Origin: Chloroflexota bacterium
GTDB lineage: Bacteria; Chloroflexota; Anaerolineae; UBA2200
Reading direction: 5' to 3'
Length of the DNA: 54,053 nucleotides
Assembly (NCBI GenBank): GCA_014360905.1
Contig: JACIWW010000021.1
Coordinates: forward strand, 1-54,053
Part shown: positions 17,701 to 27,205 of the stretch, in pieces
Layout of the letters: the number at the start of each line of letters is the position of its first letter
Position numbering within the stretch: position 1 is the stretch's first letter
Translations under genes and position numbers: made by a program
Notes under the pieces: model-generated
Seen by the model: only the letters and a program-made list of their open reading frames with translations
The model's database searches: none
What the model was told of the DNA's origin: nothing

Positions 17701-19725
17701 CTGGAGAACATCCTCTCCGCCGCCATCCATGCCATCCCATCCGCAGAAAAAGGGAGTATTCTCCTCGTGGACGAGCCAAACGGCGAGTTGCGCATGCACG
17801 CCTTGGTCGGCTACAGCGACCCGCGCATCCGCGAAACGCGCTTTGTGCGCGAGGAGGGCTACTCGTACCAAGCGCTGCGCGCAGGACATCCGTTGATCAT
17901 TGCCGATGCGCGCATGGGAGATATCTGCTACAACGGCGAGATCGAGGAGATGCGTGCCATCCAATCCGCTATCGTCGCTCCCATGCACTATCGTGAGCGC
18001 AGCATTGGCGTCATCTCGCTGGATAACGCCAGCCGCAAAGACGCCTTCAGCGCGGATGACCTAGCCATACTGGCAGCCTTTGCTGCCCAGGCAGCGGTGG
18101 CCATCGAGAATGCCCGCCTCTATGAAGCTGCACAGCGTGAGCTGTCCGAGCGCCGGCAAGCCGAAGCAGCGCTGCTCACATCTGAGCAGCGCTTCAGGGC
18201 GCTCTTCGAGTCCTCCCGCGAGGGCATCCTCATCACTGACGCCCAAAGCCGCATCGTGGCCGCCAATCCCGCCGCCGCCAAAATCCTGGGCTACTCCAGC
18301 GCGGAGGAATTGGCGGGCGTATCTGCTCTGGACCTATATCCCGACCCGGCACAGAAAAACGCGTGGTTCGCCGAGTTGATGCAAAAAGGTTATGTCGAGG
18401 CGATGGAACTGCGCGTGAGGAGAAAAGACGGCTCCGAAGCCGTCATCCTGGGCGGAGGCGTCCTGCGCCGGGATGCAGAAGGCCGCATCCTGAGCACCGA
18501 GTCCATGTTCACCGACATCACGGAACTCAAGCGCGCCGAAGAGGAGCGGAAAAAACTGGAGGAACAACTCCGCCAAGCGCAGAAGATGGAAGCACTGGGC
18601 TTGCTCGCCGGCGGCATGGCCCATGAATTCAACAACCTGCTCACGATCATCCAGGGCAACGCCGAGCTGGCGCTTTCATCCTTGACACCTTCTCAGACCA
18701 ATTACCAAGAGTTGCTCACCATCTACAAGACTGCGGAGCGGGCAGCCACTCTGACGCGTCAAGTCCTGGCCCTCAGCCGCCGTCAGATTCTGCAGCGGAA
18801 AGAACTCGACCTGAACGCACTCATCTCGAATCTAGTGACCGTGCTGCAGCGGTTGATTGGAGAATCCATCGAGTTGCACAGCGAACTAGCACCCGATCTG
18901 CCCACGGTGTTTGCCGACAGCGGCACCATAGAGCAGGTGATCATGAACCTGGTGTTGAACGCGCGCGATGCCATGCCGGAAGGCGGCAAACTCACCATTC
19001 AAACCGCTGTCGTGACCCTGGACGAAGCCTTCTGCCGCATCCATCCAGATGCCCAAGCAGGAGCACACGTGTGCCTGAAGGTCTCGGACACAGGCATCGG
19101 GATGGACGAAACGGTGCGCAGCCGCCTCTTCGAGCCCTTCTTCACCACCAAGGAGCCAGGCAAAGGCAGCGGGCTGGGACTCTCTGTGGTCTATGGCATC
19201 GTCAAGCAGCACGAGGGCTTCATCGAAGTGGATAGTGCCCCTGGCCAGGGAGCGAAATTCTCCATCTATCTGCCCATTTACCGCTCCCAGGAGCAAGTAG
19301 AACGGAAAGAGATCAGTCAAAAAGGACTGCCACGTGGTACAGAAACCATCCTCATCGTAGAGGATGAGCAGCAGGTGCGCGAATTGACGCAGCAGATACT
19401 GGAAACGCTGGGCTATACCGTGCTGGTCGCTAGTAACGGAGCGGAAGCATTGGAATTATTCAGCGTAAATCCAGACAGCATTGACTTGGTCATCCTGGAT
19501 GCCGTCATGCCCAGCCTATCTGGACAGCAGACATACCAAGCCATGTCCGCTTTGCGTCCCAACCTACCGGTGCTGTTCATCACCGGCTATTCAGCGGAAA
19601 TCATGCAATTGCCGCCAGCCGAGCTGGCCACCCTGCCCATCCTGCAAAAACCCTTCTCCGTCACCGAGATCGGAAGAAGGGTGCGGGAGGTACTGGACAC
19701 AAGAGGAGTGAGGAGTAATAAGTGA
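14797..19725 (+). CDS. giant hybrid sensor histidine kinase (7TM-PAS-PAS-PAS-GAF-GAF-GAF-PAS-HisKA-HATPase-REC)
   Basis: This is a 1642-residue membrane sensor. Residues 1-225 hold about seven membrane segments, like the histidine-kinase N-terminal 7TM region. Then come PAS domains at ~235-345, ~355-465 and ~475-590, GAF domains at ~605-765, ~785-940 and ~955-1110, and another PAS at ~1125-1240. The HisKA helix has the phospho-acceptor H1276 in MAHEFNNLL. The ATPase has [17 protein letters not shown] and GKGSGLGLS. The C-terminal receiver has acceptor D1568 in VILDAVMPS. The second PAS contains CPGCP, a Cys motif seen in some redox or metal-binding PAS domains. AAAGGAG lies 8 bases before ATG. 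The last residues (RGVRSNK) are encoded by a GAGGAGT direct repeat that continues past the stop. Output partners are not encoded nearby. Confidence 0.92.
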   Translation: MLWPGEPPFLLFWLSVVAFSIAIALWAWQRRPAPGVRTFAALTLSLVVWSTAQVLHFASASPAAKLFWYKAEFLGMVIMPMAWLAFVLRYTGQGKRLSKRGMALLAIEPALTMLLVWSNEAHRWVWSNVAFIRAAAGAELVSRPGPWFWVHSVYANALLCAGMLLFIQPLVRGSRLYRTQGMTLLLSVLLAWIGGNLHSVFPDLGPAPLAVALLLFDLAATCSLLHYRLFDLIPVARATVLEQMRDAVFVLDAQERIVDLNQAAQEIVGKPTPDRMGQGKAQAIPTYRDVIDNYLKIGELQQEVTTGAGENKQHYDLRITPLRNLQGDLAGHLLVMHNATERKQTEAALQKSEAEKRLILDHISELVAFQDPELRILWANRAAAASVGLTLEELVGRHCYEIWHQRDAPCPGCPVVKARDTGQPQEGKTTTPDGRVWLVRGYPVQDAEGQVTGIVEVTQNITEQERALEMLVQSEERYRHLFQRVPVGLYRATPEAQIMDANAALVQMLGYPDVETLLAVNAKDIFVNPEDYRREQILLQRNGFVHGFEMQLYRYDGRIIWVQDHAYAVRDAEGKILYYEGGLADITQRKQAELALQQRTAELAALQATVLDIAAPHNLPDLLHTIVERAVELLHAAGGGLYLCDPAQQEARCMVSFKTKRDYTGTVLKYGEGAAGLVAQTGKPLIIDDYRTWAGRAAVFEEDHPFTAVCSVPMIWQGQVIGVLHALEDIKLRQFTPHDVELLTLFANHAAIAIENARLYAEVQGELAERKRAEEQLQHRHAELASLYETALEITAQLDLQQLLPIIVERANHLLHGLGAGIYLYRPQSDDLEYVAVCGEDQPYLGHVLKRGEGMAGKELDSGLPMTVADYSQWPGQSPIFAALEPRAVLAVPIKWGTEMLGVIDLLRPAGSTFSDDDIRLLSLFANQAAIAIRNARVVAAETQQRRRAEALAQATIAPTSTLELEPLLENILSAAIHAIPSAEKGSILLVDEPNGELRMHALVGYSDPRIRETRFVREEGYSYQALRAGHPLIIADARMGDICYNGEIEEMRAIQSAIVAPMHYRERSIGVISLDNASRKDAFSADDLAILAAFAAQAAVAIENARLYEAAQRELSERRQAEAALLTSEQRFRALFESSREGILITDAQSRIVAANPAAAKILGYSSAEELAGVSALDLYPDPAQKNAWFAELMQKGYVEAMELRVRRKDGSEAVILGGGVLRRDAEGRILSTESMFTDITELKRAEEERKKLEEQLRQAQKMEALGLLAGGMAHEFNNLLTIIQGNAELALSSLTPSQTNYQELLTIYKTAERAATLTRQVLALSRRQILQRKELDLNALISNLVTVLQRLIGESIELHSELAPDLPTVFADSGTIEQVIMNLVLNARDAMPEGGKLTIQTAVVTLDEAFCRIHPDAQAGAHVCLKVSDTGIGMDETVRSRLFEPFFTTKEPGKGSGLGLSVVYGIVKQHEGFIEVDSAPGQGAKFSIYLPIYRSQEQVERKEISQKGLPRGTETILIVEDEQQVRELTQQILETLGYTVLVASNGAEALELFSVNPDSIDLVILDAVMPSLSGQQTYQAMSALRPNLPVLFITGYSAEIMQLPPAELATLPILQKPFSVTEIGRRVREVLDTRGVRSNK

Positions 19726-19742
19726 GGAGTGAGGAGTGGGAA

Positions 19743-19901
19743 ATGGATTACGAAGAATGGAAGAGGGCGGTTCCGAGAGAAATCACGAGTGATGCGTTGT
19801 GGAACGTTGAGGCGTACCGCCTGGCGCTTTTCATGTCCTACTTAGGCTGGCGTGATGTTACTAAACTCATCACTCATCACTCACCACGCCATAGGAGCTG
19901 A
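19743..19901 (+). pseudogene. truncated four-helix-bundle (23S rRNA IVP/S23-type) protein
   Basis: A 52-residue frame starts MDYEEWKRAVPREITSDA and continues LWNVEAYRLALFMSYLGWRDVTK. This strongly recalls the first helix of the four-helix-bundle proteins related to the 23S rRNA intervening-sequence protein, normally about 120 residues. After DVTK the frame runs into an ATCACTC repeat and stops, so the remaining three helices are gone. It sits between the two sensor kinases, with its stop three bases before the second kinase start, and its end provides the TAGGAGC ribosome-binding site. It is probably a dead remnant now serving only as a spacer. Confidence 0.6.
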
Positions 19902-19904
19902 CCC

Positions 19905-22900
19905 ATGACCCTCTGGGAAAAAACGCTACGACTCATTGGCATAATAGTTCTGGTGTTGATTGCTGCGTTGTTTGCCGTGCAGCGTTTGGTTGTGCTCCGC
20001 CACTTCTCCGAAATGGAGCAGCAGGAGGTGCAACGAGGCGTCGCACAGGCGCTGAATTCCTTTGCCCATGAATTGATCCATCTGGACTGGCTGGTCCAGG
20101 ATTGGGCCTATTGGGACGACACCTACCGCTTTGTCCTGGATGGAAACGAGGAATACATCCAAGCCAACCTCGTTGACCAGACATTCTTTGACAGCAGGAT
20201 AAATCTCATCCTCATCGCCGATACCTCGGCGCGCATCGTCTTTGCCAAAGCCTTCGACCTGGACAGGGAGGAAGAAATCTCCATTCCCGAGTTTGCCCAG
20301 GACAAACTGTACCCAGGCCATCCGCTGCTGGACCACCGCGATACCACCAGCAGCAAAGTAGGCATACTCCAGCTCTCCATCGGCCCGATGCTGGTTGCTT
20401 CGCGCCCCATCCTCACGAGCAAGAACGAGGGGCCGATACGCGGCTCCTTCATCATGGGTCGTTTGGTGGATAAGGAGATACTCAGCCATATCTCCGATAT
20501 ACTGCAATTCCCTCTCCAGTTCCTACCGTCCCAAGAGATGACAGCGCCAGCCAAGGCACAAGGCGTACCAATCCACATCCTTGGCTCCATCCCCGTCTGG
20601 GTGCAAGTGCTCGACGCTAACTCGGTGGCGGGCTACGCCCTGGTGAACGACCTGTACGGACAGCCCGCGCTGCTCTTGCGCATCGAACAGCCCAGGGACA
20701 CCTACCACTCTGCGCAGCGCAGTTTCAACCCTTTGGCTGTTGTGCTCAGCGTGGGTGGGCTCCTTTTCTTCGCCGTGGTCATCCTACTGCTGGAGACAAA
20801 TGTACTGACGCCCATACAAGAACTGAGCCGGCGAGTGCAGCAAATTGGCGAGCGAGGCGAGCTCTCCGCTCGCGTGCCCGTGACCAGCGAGGACGAGATA
20901 GGGCAACTGGCACAGGGCATCAACGTCATGCTCTCCGGCCTGCAGCAGACAACGGAAGCAGTGCGCCAGCGCGAAAAATACTTGGAGGCACTGGCCGAAG
21001 CAGGCCAGATACTGCTGGCGCTTTCCCCAGACCTGCCCTACGAGCCTTTCTTGGAAACCCTGGGCAAAGCGGTAGGCGCCAGCCGGGCGTATATCTTTCT
21101 GCTCCACCGCGACGCGCAGGGACGGCTTTTCGCCACCCAGAAAGCCGAATGGTGCGCCGAAGGGATCACACCGCAGATAGACAACCCCATGTTGCAGAAT
21201 CTCGATGTCGTGGTACACGGATTGCAGCGCATAGTGGATATCCTCTCGCGTGGTGAGGTCATCAACAGCCTGGTGGCAGACCTGCCGCCGCAGGAAAGGC
21301 TCCTGCTCGAGGCGCAGAACATCAAAGCCTTCCTCATCCTGCCTCTGCTCATGGATCACGCACTCATTGGCTTCATGGGCTTTGACCGCTGCGACGAGGC
21401 GCGGACATGGAGCCAGGCCGAGGCAGACTTGTTCCGCACCGCTGCGGCTGACCTCACCCAAGCCCTGCGCCACAGACGCGACGAGCAGGTGCAACACGCC
21501 ATCTACCGCATCGCCGAGGCAATCCACCACGTGCGCGATTTGGTGGAACTGTTCCAGGAAGTGCACTGCATCGTCGGCGAACTCATGCCCGCCAATAACT
21601 TTTACATCGCCCTCTACGACCATGCGACCGAAACGCTTCATTTCCCCTATTTCGTGGACGAGTATGACCAGCCACCTGCGCCGAAGAAACTCGGCAAGGG
21701 GCTGACCGAGTACGTGCTGCGCACCGGTGAGCCGTTGCTGGCTCCACCAGGGGTATTTGAGGAGCTGATGCGCAGGGGCGAGGTCGAATCCGTTGGCGCG
21801 CCTTCCATTGACTGGCTGGGCGTGCCACTGAAAGCCCAAGACCGGGTCATCGGCGTGCTGGCAGTGCAGAGTTATACCGAGGGCATCCGCTACGGGCAAG
21901 AAGACAAGGAACTGCTACAGTTCGTTTCAGAACAGATAGCGCTGGCTATCGAACGCAAACGGACAGAACAAGAACTGCAAGAAAGGGAGCGCCGCTTCCG
22001 CAGCCTGCTGGACAACGTGGAACTGGTCGCAGTGGGACTGGACAAAGAGGGGCACGTGACTTACGCCAACCCCTACCTGCTGCAACTCACCGGCTATAGC
22101 CTCGATGAGGTCCTGGGCAAAAATTGGTTTGCGACTTTCATTCCAGAAAGGCATCGCCAAACGCTTGGCACCATGTTCGCTGAACTGCTACAGGACTGGC
22201 GCTACCTCCATCACGAGAACCCCATCCTGACCAAATCCGGTGAGGAGCGCCTTATCGTCTGGAACAATACCCTGCTCTTGGATACAGAGGGCAATCCCAT
22301 CGGGACGATGAGCATCGGCGAGGACATCACCGAACGCCGGCGGATGGAGCAGGCGCTACTCGAGTCGGAGGAGCGCTACCGCACCATCTTCGAGACCAAC
22401 GCTACCGCCAACGTCATTATTGAAGAGGATACCATCATCTCGCTGGTCAACAAAAGGGTAGAGCAACTCTTTGGCTATGCCAAGGAAGAAGTGGAAGGCA
22501 AGATGAGTTGGACTGAATTCATTGCCCCGGAAGACGTGCCCAGGCTTTTGGAATACCATCGCCTGCGCCGTCAAGACCCTTCGGCTGCCCCATCGAGTTA
22601 CGAGTGCCGTGGGGTGGACCGCACCGGGAAGCGCATAGACCTCCTGGTCAATGTGGCGATCATCCCCGGCACCAAGCGCAGTGTGGCTTCCCTGCTCGAC
22701 CTCACGGCGCGCAAGCGCATGGAGGAGGACCTGCGCCGACTGAAGGAGTTCAACGAAGGCATTGTGCGCAGCATGGCGGAGGGCTTGCTTCTCGAGGATG
22801 CCAACGGCATCATCTCCTTTGTCAACCCGGCGCTGGAGGAATTGCTCGGTTACACAGCAGAGGAACTGATTGGCTGGCATTGGCGCAAGATCGTGCCACT

Positions 22901-23873
22901 AGAGGAAATGGCAAAGATAGAGGCTCAAGTAGCGCAGCGTCCACAGGGCATCAGCAGCATGTACGAAGCCCAACTCCTGCGCAAAGATGGCAGCCGTGTG
23001 CCCGTGCTGATCAGTGCGCGCCCGCTGTTTGAAAAGGATGTTTTCGTCGGCGTGCTCACCGCCTTCACCGACCTCACCGCCCTCAAGAAAGCCGATGAGG
23101 AGCGGCGTAAACTGGAGGAGCAACTGCGCCAGGCGCAGAAGATGGAGGCAGTGGGATTGCTCGCCGGCGGCGTGGCCCATGAATTCAACAACCTGCTAAC
23201 TGTGGTGCAAGGCAACGCGGAACTGGCCATGAGCGAACTGGCGCCCTCGGATCCGCTGTACGCACGGCTATCATCCATGCGCGAAGCCGCTCAGCGCGGG
23301 GCACGGTTGACGCAGCAACTGCTGGCATTCAGTCGCCGCCAAATCCTGCAGCCGCGACCACTGGATCTCAACGCTCTCGTCCGCAACTTTGCGGCGATGA
23401 TAGGGCGCCTGATTGGCGCGGACGTTGCGCTGCAACTAGACCTTGCCCCTGACCTCAAACCCGTTTTCAGCGACCCAGGGGCACTGGAGCAGGTGCTGAT
23501 GAACCTGGCTATGAACGCCCGCGACGCCATGCCCGAGGGCGGCACGCTACGCATCGAGACGGCTCCCATGATATGCGACGAGGCGTATTGCCAGGCGCAC
23601 CCGGAGGCAACACCTGGCGAATACGTGCGTTTGACTATAGCCGACACGGGCAGGGGAATGAACGAGGAGATAAAGGCGCACCTCTTCGAGCCCTTCTTCA
23701 CCACGAAGGAAATAGGCAAGGGAACAGGGCTGGGGCTCTCTATGGTGTATGGCATCGTGAAGGAACATGGTGGGTTTATCGAGGTCTGGAGCGAGGTTGG
23801 GCAGGGAACCCGCTTCGATATTTACCAGCCCGTTGCCCAGCTTGCTGACCCCGCGCCCAAGGCACAGGAGTGA
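19905..23873 (+). CDS. sensor histidine kinase (CHASE4-HAMP-GAF-GAF-PAS-PAS-PAS-HisKA-HATPase)
   Basis: This is a 1322-residue transmembrane sensor. TM1 is at ~10-30. The extracytoplasmic ~45-265 region begins HELIHLDWLVQDWAYWDDTY, the hallmark of a CHASE4 ligand-binding domain. TM2 is ~275-297, then HAMP (~300-350), two GAF domains (~365-525, ~530-690) and PAS domains at ~700-815, ~825-935 and ~945-1060. The HisKA acceptor is H1092 in [10 protein letters not shown]. The ATPase shows NLAMNARDAM, DTGRGMN and GKGTGLGLS. Unlike the preceding kinase it has no receiver domain. The catalytic halves of the two kinases are close relatives ([12 protein letters not shown] in both), so one probably arose by duplication and swapped sensor. 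TAGGAGC precedes ATG by 7 bases. Confidence 0.9.
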   Translation: MTLWEKTLRLIGIIVLVLIAALFAVQRLVVLRHFSEMEQQEVQRGVAQALNSFAHELIHLDWLVQDWAYWDDTYRFVLDGNEEYIQANLVDQTFFDSRINLILIADTSARIVFAKAFDLDREEEISIPEFAQDKLYPGHPLLDHRDTTSSKVGILQLSIGPMLVASRPILTSKNEGPIRGSFIMGRLVDKEILSHISDILQFPLQFLPSQEMTAPAKAQGVPIHILGSIPVWVQVLDANSVAGYALVNDLYGQPALLLRIEQPRDTYHSAQRSFNPLAVVLSVGGLLFFAVVILLLETNVLTPIQELSRRVQQIGERGELSARVPVTSEDEIGQLAQGINVMLSGLQQTTEAVRQREKYLEALAEAGQILLALSPDLPYEPFLETLGKAVGASRAYIFLLHRDAQGRLFATQKAEWCAEGITPQIDNPMLQNLDVVVHGLQRIVDILSRGEVINSLVADLPPQERLLLEAQNIKAFLILPLLMDHALIGFMGFDRCDEARTWSQAEADLFRTAAADLTQALRHRRDEQVQHAIYRIAEAIHHVRDLVELFQEVHCIVGELMPANNFYIALYDHATETLHFPYFVDEYDQPPAPKKLGKGLTEYVLRTGEPLLAPPGVFEELMRRGEVESVGAPSIDWLGVPLKAQDRVIGVLAVQSYTEGIRYGQEDKELLQFVSEQIALAIERKRTEQELQERERRFRSLLDNVELVAVGLDKEGHVTYANPYLLQLTGYSLDEVLGKNWFATFIPERHRQTLGTMFAELLQDWRYLHHENPILTKSGEERLIVWNNTLLLDTEGNPIGTMSIGEDITERRRMEQALLESEERYRTIFETNATANVIIEEDTIISLVNKRVEQLFGYAKEEVEGKMSWTEFIAPEDVPRLLEYHRLRRQDPSAAPSSYECRGVDRTGKRIDLLVNVAIIPGTKRSVASLLDLTARKRMEEDLRRLKEFNEGIVRSMAEGLLLEDANGIISFVNPALEELLGYTAEELIGWHWRKIVPLEEMAKIEAQVAQRPQGISSMYEAQLLRKDGSRVPVLISARPLFEKDVFVGVLTAFTDLTALKKADEERRKLEEQLRQAQKMEAVGLLAGGVAHEFNNLLTVVQGNAELAMSELAPSDPLYARLSSMREAAQRGARLTQQLLAFSRRQILQPRPLDLNALVRNFAAMIGRLIGADVALQLDLAPDLKPVFSDPGALEQVLMNLAMNARDAMPEGGTLRIETAPMICDEAYCQAHPEATPGEYVRLTIADTGRGMNEEIKAHLFEPFFTTKEIGKGTGLGLSMVYGIVKEHGGFIEVWSEVGQGTRFDIYQPVAQLADPAPKAQE

Positions 23874-23875
23874 GC

Positions 23876-24535
23876 ATGCCACGTTCCCCTCTATTGGAAA
23901 AACAATGGGCGTTGTTCGAACAGCAACAATATGAGGAAGCCTTTCAGATGACGCAGTCCGCGATGAGCGGCCTGCAAGGCGAGGATTTGCGCGATGCTCA
24001 GCGTCTGATGGGGCTAGCCTGTTACCACAAGCACCAGTACGAGCGCGCCGTCTTCTGGTTGATGGAAGCATGCAAGGGCAGTGCCAACGCGCAGGATTGG
24101 CTGCATCTGGCGCTTGCCGCCGCCATGCAGGGCCACCAAGAACTGAGCGCACAGGCTTTCGAGCAGGTGCGCCTCTGTCAGCAGGCAGCCAAATATGCCC
24201 AGGAACCCGGTTGGTACCTGCAACTCTACTGGTATGCGTGTGCGCTGTGCGATAGCGGGCAGTGCGAGCGCGCCCTGCCCTTGCTGAATGAACTAGCCAG
24301 CGCTTACAAGCGCCTGCGCCATAGCGATACCATCTACCTGCGTGCCCGTGATATGCCCTTCCTCTCCAGTTTTCTCGATCTGGTCGTGCGCTGCTTCCGC
24401 GCCTTGGCGCGCCATGCAGAGGGAACTGCCTGGTTGGAAGAACTAGCACAAGCGCTTGATCCTCCCGGTCAGCGCCAGGTGTGCCAAGCGATCGAGGAAA
24501 TATGGGACATGGGGAACGGAAAACGGAAAACGTAA
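23876..24535 (+). CDS. TPR-like helical repeat protein
   Basis: This is a 219-residue soluble protein. ATG 23876 is chosen (CAGGAG 6 bases upstream, inside the kinase stop region); GTG 23870 is possible. It shows helical pairs with TPR character (WALFEQQQYEEAFQMTQSAM, LACYHKHQYERAVFWLMEAC, LHLALAAAMQGHQELSAQAFEQV, WYACALCDSGQCERALPLLNELA). It starts two bases after the kinase stop, so it is translationally coupled to it and may scaffold the signalling complex. The last residues (NGKRKT) are encoded by an ACGGAAAACGG direct repeat of the type also seen near 13730, suggesting a repeat has replaced the original 3' end. Confidence 0.75.
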   Translation: MPRSPLLEKQWALFEQQQYEEAFQMTQSAMSGLQGEDLRDAQRLMGLACYHKHQYERAVFWLMEACKGSANAQDWLHLALAAAMQGHQELSAQAFEQVRLCQQAAKYAQEPGWYLQLYWYACALCDSGQCERALPLLNELASAYKRLRHSDTIYLRARDMPFLSSFLDLVVRCFRALARHAEGTAWLEELAQALDPPGQRQVCQAIEEIWDMGNGKRKT

Positions 24536-24547
24536 CAAGGAGTGCCT

Positions 24548-25720
24548 ATGCACACCACACCGCACGATAAACTTTGGAGCCGCGATTTCCTCCTCTTGCT
24601 CGGCTCGACTTTGCTTTTGTGGGGCAGTTTCTATTTCATCTTGCCCACCTTGCCGCTCTATGTGGTGCAGAGGCTGCACGGCAACCTAGCCCAGGTGGGG
24701 CTGCTCTCCGGCGCGCTGGGGATCACGGCGGTGCTTGCGCGCCCGCTCACGGGCTGGGCTGCAGACCGCTGGGGGCGGCGCCCGGTGCAGCTTCTCTTCC
24801 TGCTGCTCTTTGCTCTGGTTATGCTCAGTTACAATCTGGCGACTAGCGTGCCCCTGCTCGTTCTCATCCGCCTATTGCATGGCATTCCCTTTGGCGCCGC
24901 TACGACCGCTGGGATGACCGTCGCAGCGGACTTGGTGCCTGCGCCAAGGCGCGGCGAAGGGATTGGCTACTACACCCTATCGCAGACGCTGTCCATGGCC
25001 ATTGGGCCGGTGCTGGCTTTCAGCATTTTGAGCGGAAGGCAATTTCCTCGCCTATTCTTGACGGCGGCATTCGTTGCCTCTGCCGCGCTTGTGCTGGCCT
25101 GGGCGATACGCCATCCCATTGTACGCAACCCGCGGGCCTCCTTCTCGCTGCAATCCATCATCGAAAGGAGGGTGAGCTGGCTCTCGCTCACTGCGCTGTT
25201 CATCGCACTCGGTTACAGTGGCATCGTTTCCTTTGTCACGCTCTATGCCGAGGAATTGCACGTGGCGAATGCGGGTTTGTTCTTCACATTGTACGCCGTG
25301 GGCATGGTGCTGGTGCGCCCTGTAGCCGGACAGGTATTCGACCGGCACGGGCCAGCCACGGTCGTTGCCAGTGGCTTAGCCTTGCTCTTTCTCGCCTACC
25401 TCATGTTGGCGCTGTGGCGAACAACCTTGGGCTTTCTCGGTGCCGGGCTATGGTATGGACTGGGCTATGGCGCGGTGGTGCCGTCATTGCAAGCCATGGC
25501 AGTGAATGTAGTGCCGGCAGTGCGGCGCGGAGCGGCCAATGCGACGGTGTTCTCCGTCTTTGACATCGGCATGACGGCTGGCCCTTATCTGCTGGGACTC
25601 CTCGCCCAGGCCATAGGCGGCTATGCCACGGTGTATGGCGTGGCAGCCATGCTCCTGCTCCCGCCCACGCTCGTGTTCTTCTGGCGCGTGATGCCAGAGT
25701 ATCGGATTTACGCGGAGTAG
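24548..25720 (+). CDS. MFS transporter
   Basis: This is a 390-residue inner-membrane transporter with about twelve predicted membrane segments. AAGGAG lies 7 bases before ATG 24548. The loop between TM2 and TM3 has GWAADRWGRRPVQ, the conserved MFS motif A (G-x-x-x-D-R-x-G-R-R), and a second copy-like GQVFDRHGPATV begins the C-terminal half. The family includes drug and small-molecule exporters; the substrate cannot be read from sequence. It is the last gene of the kinase run, 12 bases after the TPR gene, so export may be the response governed by the sensors. A composite repeat with a terminator-like hairpin follows at about 25850. Confidence 0.85.
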   Translation: MHTTPHDKLWSRDFLLLLGSTLLLWGSFYFILPTLPLYVVQRLHGNLAQVGLLSGALGITAVLARPLTGWAADRWGRRPVQLLFLLLFALVMLSYNLATSVPLLVLIRLLHGIPFGAATTAGMTVAADLVPAPRRGEGIGYYTLSQTLSMAIGPVLAFSILSGRQFPRLFLTAAFVASAALVLAWAIRHPIVRNPRASFSLQSIIERRVSWLSLTALFIALGYSGIVSFVTLYAEELHVANAGLFFTLYAVGMVLVRPVAGQVFDRHGPATVVASGLALLFLAYLMLALWRTTLGFLGAGLWYGLGYGAVVPSLQAMAVNVVPAVRRGAANATVFSVFDIGMTAGPYLLGLLAQAIGGYATVYGVAAMLLLPPTLVFFWRVMPEYRIYAE

Positions 25721-25769
25721 AATCTTAGCGTAATCCTCGCTCCAGGCGGACAACCATCCGCCGCCATCC

Positions 25770-26210
25770 CTGGTGCGGGTTTGTAGTGAGCGCTTCAGCG
25801 CTCATACGCGCCAGGGATTGAAATCCTTGCCTAAAAGGGAAAAGCCCCTAAAAAGGGCTTTTCACATTCAGTTGGGGAATTCACGCCCCGGCCATGCTCC
25901 AGGCGCACAACAGTCCGCTGTCATCTCTGGCGTAGGTTTGTAGTGAGCGCTTCAGCGCTCATACGCGCCAGGGATTGAAATCCTTGCCTAAAAGGGAAAA
26001 GCCCCTAAAAAGGGCTTCTCACATTCAGCTGGGGAATCCATTCCCCGGCCACGCTCCAGGCGCACTGAAGTGCGCACTACGAACCTGCACTGAAGGGGCT
26101 TCTCACATTCCGCCGGGAAATTCATTCCCAGGCCATGCTCCAGGCGCACTGAAGTGCGCACTACGAACCTGCCCCTGCTCCAGGCGCACAACAGTCCACC
26201 ATCTCCTGGC
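25770..26210. repeat. cluster of composite hairpin repeats (reverse orientation)
   Basis: Two nearly identical reverse-oriented units (25778-25896 and 25937-26056) carry GAGCGC-TTCA-GCGCTC, CGCGCCAGGGATTGAAATCC, AAAAGCCCCTAAAAAGGGCTTTT (a bidirectional terminator shape) and GGGGAATTC. Shorter GCGCAC-TGAA-GTGCGC / AGGGGCTTCTCACATTC / GGGAAATTCATTCCC units follow to 26190. The first terminator-like hairpin lies about 135 bases after the MFS stop and probably ends that operon. No gene is visible in 25721-26624. Confidence 0.85.
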
Positions 26211-26217
26211 GTGCAGA

Positions 26218-26293
26218 AAATTACCACAAAGGCACCAAGACACAAAAGGTAATCCTATTTATTCTTTGTGCCTTTGTGTCTTTGTGGTGATAT
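26218..26293. repeat. inverted repeat of the ACCACAAAG / CTTTGTGGT type
   Basis: ACCACAAAGGCACCAAGACA on the left faces TTTGTGTCTTTGTGGT on the right across a short AT-rich centre (TAATCCTATTTATT). It is an imperfect palindrome of about 70 bases, distinct in sequence from the GC-rich hairpin modules around it. Confidence 0.7.
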
Positions 26294-26473
26294 GGAGATG
26301 GCGGCATGGGAGCCGCCTCTGCAGGATTCCCACGCTTCAGGCGGACAACCATCCGCCGCCATCCCTGGTTCAACGCAGAGCACGCTGAGCACGCAGAGAT
26401 TGATTAGGTTTTTCTCCACGTGCTCTGCTCCAGCTGGGCAACAGCCCAGCCGGCTCCTGGCGTGGGTTTCGAT

Positions 26474-26511
26474 CAAGAAACCAGGTTTCTGGGAGAAACC
26501 TGGTTTCTCCT
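26474..26511. repeat. AAACCAGGTTTCT hairpin repeat
   Basis: AAGAAACCAGGTTTCT and AGAAACCTGGTTTCT form overlapping palindromes; the same element recurs at 30880-30915 with one changed base (GGAAG for GGGAG). It is another dispersed family, here directly upstream of a promoter-like sequence. Confidence 0.75.
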
Positions 26512-26517
26512 AACCAT

Positions 26518-26546
26518 TTGGTGAAATCGAATACTTGTGCTATAAG
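26518..26546 (+). promoter_or_regulatory. promoter-like sequence upstream of the DUF3795 gene
   Basis: TTGGTG (26518-26523) and TATAAG (26541-26546) are 17 bases apart. The predicted transcript starts about 70 bases before the ATG at 26625. Confidence 0.5.
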
Positions 26547-26624
26547 GGTAAGCAGTTCTTCCAGGGTTCCTGACTCTAGGAGGTAATGCGCCCTGGCAAT
26601 CAGCGGGGAAAAGGAGATGAAGCG

Positions 26625-26981
26625 ATGGAACGGATGATTGCAATGTGTGGGTTGGATTGCGGGCCATGCGAGGCACGCCTGGCGACGCAGGCCAACGACA
26701 CGGCGGCCAAGGAGCGCGTTGCTGCCCAGTGGCGGGAACAATTCCACGCACCGGACATTGACGCAGCCTATGTCGCTTGCGACGGCTGTCTAGCCAGCAC
26801 TGACCGGCATTGTGGCTGGTGCTACCAGTGTCCCATCCGCGCTTGCGGCATGGAACGCGGCCTGCCCAATTGCGCTCACTGCGACGAGTTCGAATCCTGT
26901 GAGAAACTGGCCGGCTTTTTTGGTCCAGGCACGCCGGCGCGTGCAACGCTAGAAGCAATCCGGAAAGAGCTCAAGACCTAA
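26625..26981 (+). CDS. DUF3795-type cysteine-rich protein
   Basis: This is a 118-residue soluble protein rich in cysteine: MCGLDCGPCEARLA at the N-terminus, then ACDGCLAS, HCGWCYQCPIRACGM, NCAHCDEFESCEKL. These spaced CxxC pairs match the DUF3795 family, which is presumed to bind metal (zinc or iron-sulfur), with no assigned biochemical role. ATG 26625 is preferred because AAGGAG lies 8 bases upstream; the frame begins earlier at 26586 without a site. It appears monocistronic, with its own promoter-like sequence and an insertion element downstream. Confidence 0.8.
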   Translation: MERMIAMCGLDCGPCEARLATQANDTAAKERVAAQWREQFHAPDIDAAYVACDGCLASTDRHCGWCYQCPIRACGMERGLPNCAHCDEFESCEKLAGFFGPGTPARATLEAIRKELKT

Positions 26982-27057
26982 TCGTTGGCGGCTGGCAAAG
27001 CCGCCCTACACACTCACCCCTTGTATGATACGATTAGTGAGGCAAACCCAGTATAAT

Positions 27058-27205
27058 CTGGATGTTCGAGGGCACGATAGACCGATCCCCCTCTGGTCGG
27101 AAAGGCCGCCGGAGAGCAAGGGTCATCGTGCCTACCAGAGCCTAACCCGAACAGTTGCCAGGGCGTTAGAGCCCGTATCCGGCAAGGCTGGGAACAAACC
27201 AAAAG
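27058..27205 (+). ncRNA. candidate bridge RNA of the IS110-family element
   Basis: The 150 bases before the transposase fold into two multi-arm blocks. First, GGCACGAT-A-GACC (near 27073) pairs with GGTC-ATCGTGCC (near 27120), enclosing GACC..GGTC and GGCCGCCGG arms. Second, TTGCC pairs with GGCAA around GGGC-GTTAGA-GCCC. Two internal-loop-bearing stem-loops in the transposase-proximal end are the known layout of IS110 bridge RNAs (target-binding and donor-binding loops). A TATAAT at 27052-27057 lies at the left edge without a good -35, as expected when the -35 is supplied by the joined right end in the circular intermediate. Pairing was judged by eye. Confidence 0.5.
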
